DNA of 24,871 nucleotides from Cyanobacteria bacterium UBA3803 (GTDB taxonomy: Bacteria > Cyanobacteriota > Vampirovibrionia > Gastranaerophilales > Gastranaerophilaceae): the NCBI GenBank assembly GCA_002369055.1, contig DFEL01000169.1:1-24871 (forward strand). Direction: 5' to 3'. The notes below the pieces were generated by a model. It searched no databases, was not told the origin of the DNA, and was given only the letters and a program-made list of their open reading frames with translations. Both the position numbers and the translations under genes were made by a program. Positions 23,146 to 24,871 of the stretch are shown here, one piece after another; the stretch's first letter is position 1; every line of letters starts with the position of its first letter.

Positions 23146-24342
23146 ATGATAGAACGTAGCGAATATTTAAAAAAACTAATAAGCTTTAAGGATAAAAACC
23201 TGATTAAAGTTATATCCGGAATAAGAAGATGCGGCAAATCAACATTATTAGAACTTTTTAAAGATTATTTGTTAAAAAACGGAGTTAAAAAATCTCAAAT
23301 AATATCACTTAACTTTGAAGATCCGGATAATGAAGAATTAACGGATTATAAAAAACTTTATGAGCATATAAAATCAAAGCTTCAACCTGATAAACAAAAT
23401 TACATTTTTTTAGATGAGATTCAGAATGTAAAAGATTATCAAAAAGCAATAGATGGTTTATATATAAAAGATAATACAGATATTTATATAACGGGCTCTA
23501 ACGCTTATTTTATGTCCGGAGAATTAGCAACACTTTTATCCGGCAGATATGTTGAAATTGAAATGCTGCCGCTTTCATTCAATGAGTATTTATCATTCTT
23601 TAATGATAATACTGATATTCAGACCAGGTATCGTAAATATTTAGAAAACAGTTCTTTTCCTTATGTATTACAGTTAAATGATGAAAAAGAACAGATAAGG
23701 ACTTATTTAAGCGGAATTTATAATACAGTTATTCTTAAAGATGTTGTTCAGAGAAATAAAATCTCTGATGTTACCGGGTTAGAAAATATAGTTAAATTCA
23801 TGTTTGATAATATTGGAAATTCAACTTCTGCTAAAAAAATCAGTGACACAATGACATCTATGAACAAAAAGATATCTAATCATACGGTTGAAAACTATTT
23901 AGAAGCATTGTGTAAGAGCTATATTTTGTATAAAGCAAACAGATATGATGTAAAAGGCAAACAATATCTTGAAACAAACGGAAAGTATTACCTTGTTGAT
24001 ATCGGATTAAGATATTATTTGCTTGGTACAAAATATGTGGATTTTGGTCATATTTTGGAAAACATTGTATATTTGGAACTTTTAAGACGCGGATATGAAG
24101 TTTATATAGGAAAAGTTGATAATAAAGAAGTTGATTTTGTTGCAATCAAAGACGGCTATACCGAATACTATCAGGTTGCAGATACCGTTATGGGAGCAGA
24201 TACTTTAGACAGAGAATTAAAATCATTAAACAGTATAAGAGATCATAATCCAAAATATTTGCTGACAATGGATAATGTTCCTAATGTATCGCATAACGGA
24301 ATAAAACAGCTGTATGTATTAGATTGGTTGCTTGATAAATAA
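23146..24342 (+). CDS. AAA family ATPase with DUF4143 domain
   Basis: A 398-residue protein of the AAA_14 plus DUF4143 architecture, common and often multicopy in gut bacteria; its cellular role is not established. Seen (numbered from the ATG at 23146): MIERSEYL start as in family members; Walker A GIRRCGKST at 25-33; Walker B YIFLDEIQN with D90 and E91; sensor-like YITGSNA around 116-119; the LSGRYVEIEMLPLSFNEYL segment characteristic of the family; a winged-helix-like part ending TVENYLEALCKSYILY; and a C-terminal restriction-fold-like part with GHILEN (E305), KEVDFVAIK (D330) and YYQVA (Q343), the Q variant of the PD-(D/E)XK motif. An upstream in-frame ATG at 23128 would add six residues but lies within the promoter, so I chose 23146. 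The gene stands alone between repeat-rich non-coding stretches, which hints at acquisition as a single-gene cassette. Confidence 0.9.
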   Translation: MIERSEYLKKLISFKDKNLIKVISGIRRCGKSTLLELFKDYLLKNGVKKSQIISLNFEDPDNEELTDYKKLYEHIKSKLQPDKQNYIFLDEIQNVKDYQKAIDGLYIKDNTDIYITGSNAYFMSGELATLLSGRYVEIEMLPLSFNEYLSFFNDNTDIQTRYRKYLENSSFPYVLQLNDEKEQIRTYLSGIYNTVILKDVVQRNKISDVTGLENIVKFMFDNIGNSTSAKKISDTMTSMNKKISNHTVENYLEALCKSYILYKANRYDVKGKQYLETNGKYYLVDIGLRYYLLGTKYVDFGHILENIVYLELLRRGYEVYIGKVDNKEVDFVAIKDGYTEYYQVADTVMGADTLDRELKSLNSIRDHNPKYLLTMDNVPNVSHNGIKQLYVLDWLLDK

Positions 24343-24871
24343 ATTGTGTTGAAATGATACAAATGTGCTTAATTATTGTCTTATACACATGAAAAGTGGT
24401 TGGAATAGAGTTAAATTGTGTATGACAACTGAATAAACTATTTAATTAACCTATTGAGTGTCACAGATTTTGATACAAAGTATCACGACTTTGACATGAA
24501 AAGTAGGATAAATTAAATAAATAGTACCTATAATTAAATAATAGCAATAGTTACGGCTAATTATAAATTATCTGTTAGTCTAAGAATACTGACCGGGTAT
24601 AGATTATCAGAGAGATTGAGATATAAGTTAACAGTGACATTGATTATAAATATGTGGTTATGTAAATGGCGGAGATGTTTATTGTTTGGGCGATTGAGGC
24701 ACTTCCCTCAAAAGGAGAATGAGTATAAATAGACAGTTAAAATTAAACAAGTCAAACAACCAAATTAAGCAAGTTCAATTTTATGGAAATTAAGTCGGAA
24801 ATTGTTTAATTTTGTCTGTCAGACATTTCAAATTAAGCAGATAATATGTTCAATTCTCTCTGATAAATTTT
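24343..24871. other. Non-coding, repeat-rich region to the window end
   Basis: No open frame of useful length or RNA gene is visible in these 529 bp. It holds the second 14-bp direct repeat (24347-24360), a GATAC-AAA-GTATC hairpin near 24470, a diverged TTATCTG/TAAGAATACT copy (24568-24590), the TTATCAGAGA inverted pair (24604-24866), and two CAAATTAAGCA copies (24761-24771 and 24829-24839). No clear terminator follows the ATPase gene. Confidence 0.6.
24604..24866. repeat. MITE-like unit bounded by TTATCAGAGAGA inverted repeats
   Basis: TTATCAGAGAGA (24604-24615) and its complement TCTCTCTGATAA (24855-24866) bound about 263 bp with no coding capacity; a few more bases (ATTGA-type) match imperfectly inward. 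Inside lies a second perfect inverted repeat, AAAATTAAACAA (24739-24750) with TTGTTTAATTTT (24802-24813). Short non-coding DNA with terminal inverted repeats resembles a MITE or a large intergenic palindrome; target-site duplications could not be established. Confidence 0.45.

Larger units (their letters stand above)
22881..24360 (+). repeat. 14-bp direct repeats flanking the ATPase gene
   Basis: TGTTGAAATGATAC is found at 22881-22894 and at 24347-24360, each followed by an A/G-A-A stretch. The first copy lies 252 bp before the ATPase start, the second 4 bp after its stop. TAAGAATACT is also present on both sides (22922-22931 and 24581-24590). The repeats might mark an inserted cassette or a dispersed intergenic repeat family. 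Confidence 0.7.

Noticed and set aside
23876..24145. 89-codon minus-strand frame within the ATPase gene
   Set aside because: Antisense to a well-supported gene, with no ribosome-binding site or recognisable domain.
24666..24722. 18-codon plus-strand frame (MAEMFIVW...) in the terminal non-coding region
   Set aside because: Too short, no ribosome-binding site, no similarity I recognise.

Overview
The window is AT-rich bacterial DNA dominated by one gene. About 19.5 kb encodes a single 6,501-residue secreted protein of the TpsA type (two-partner secretion, filamentous adhesin). It is most like the Fusobacterium-type 'leukotoxin LktA' adhesins also found in AT-rich gut bacteria. Signal peptides, a two-partner outer-membrane transporter and a periplasmic Skp/OmpH chaperone indicate a diderm cell. 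Low GC, long adhesin genes, a DUF4143 ATPase and cyanobacterial-style 11-bp Pho-box repeats would suit a non-photosynthetic gut cyanobacterial relative (Gastranaerophilales/Melainabacteria); Fusobacteriota or another AT-rich diderm cannot be excluded. The taxonomy is inference.

Layout. Positions 104-1897 (minus): TpsB/ShlB-like transporter with signal peptide, Lys/Glu-rich linker, two POTRA domains and a 16-strand-type barrel carrying VRGF. Positions 1898-2041: short divergent promoter region. Positions 2042-21547 (plus): the giant TpsA exoprotein. Positions 21552-21989 (plus): a small Skp/OmpH-like chaperone whose ribosome-binding site lies inside the last codons of tpsA. Positions 22020-22052: a hairpin placed to terminate both converging transcripts. 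Positions 22066-22319 (minus): a small WYL-like gene with a good -10 box, a good ribosome-binding site and five 11-bp Pho-box-like repeats, but its reading frame is broken by one base in an A tract. Positions 22403-23111: intergenic DNA holding a possible small RNA with a UUCG terminator, a 19-bp duplicated motif and several inverted repeats. Positions 23146-24342 (plus): AAA/DUF4143 ATPase with a near-consensus promoter that appears to make a leaderless mRNA. Positions 24343-24871: non-coding DNA with more copies of the repeats seen upstream of the ATPase.

How the parts fit. TpsB, TpsA and the Skp-like protein form a plausible export unit: TpsA crosses the inner membrane by its Sec signal, is kept unfolded in the periplasm (possibly by the coupled Skp-like chaperone), and is threaded through TpsB to fold outside as a very long beta-helix fibre. 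The most striking structure is inside TpsA. Its second half holds a higher-order repeat in which 9-rung and 12-rung blocks of beta-helix alternate (195, 262, 195, 261 residues). The nucleotide copies are nearly identical and mosaic, suggesting recent block duplication and gene conversion that would change fibre length. A predicted helical segment of about 240 residues interrupts the two beta-helix halves.
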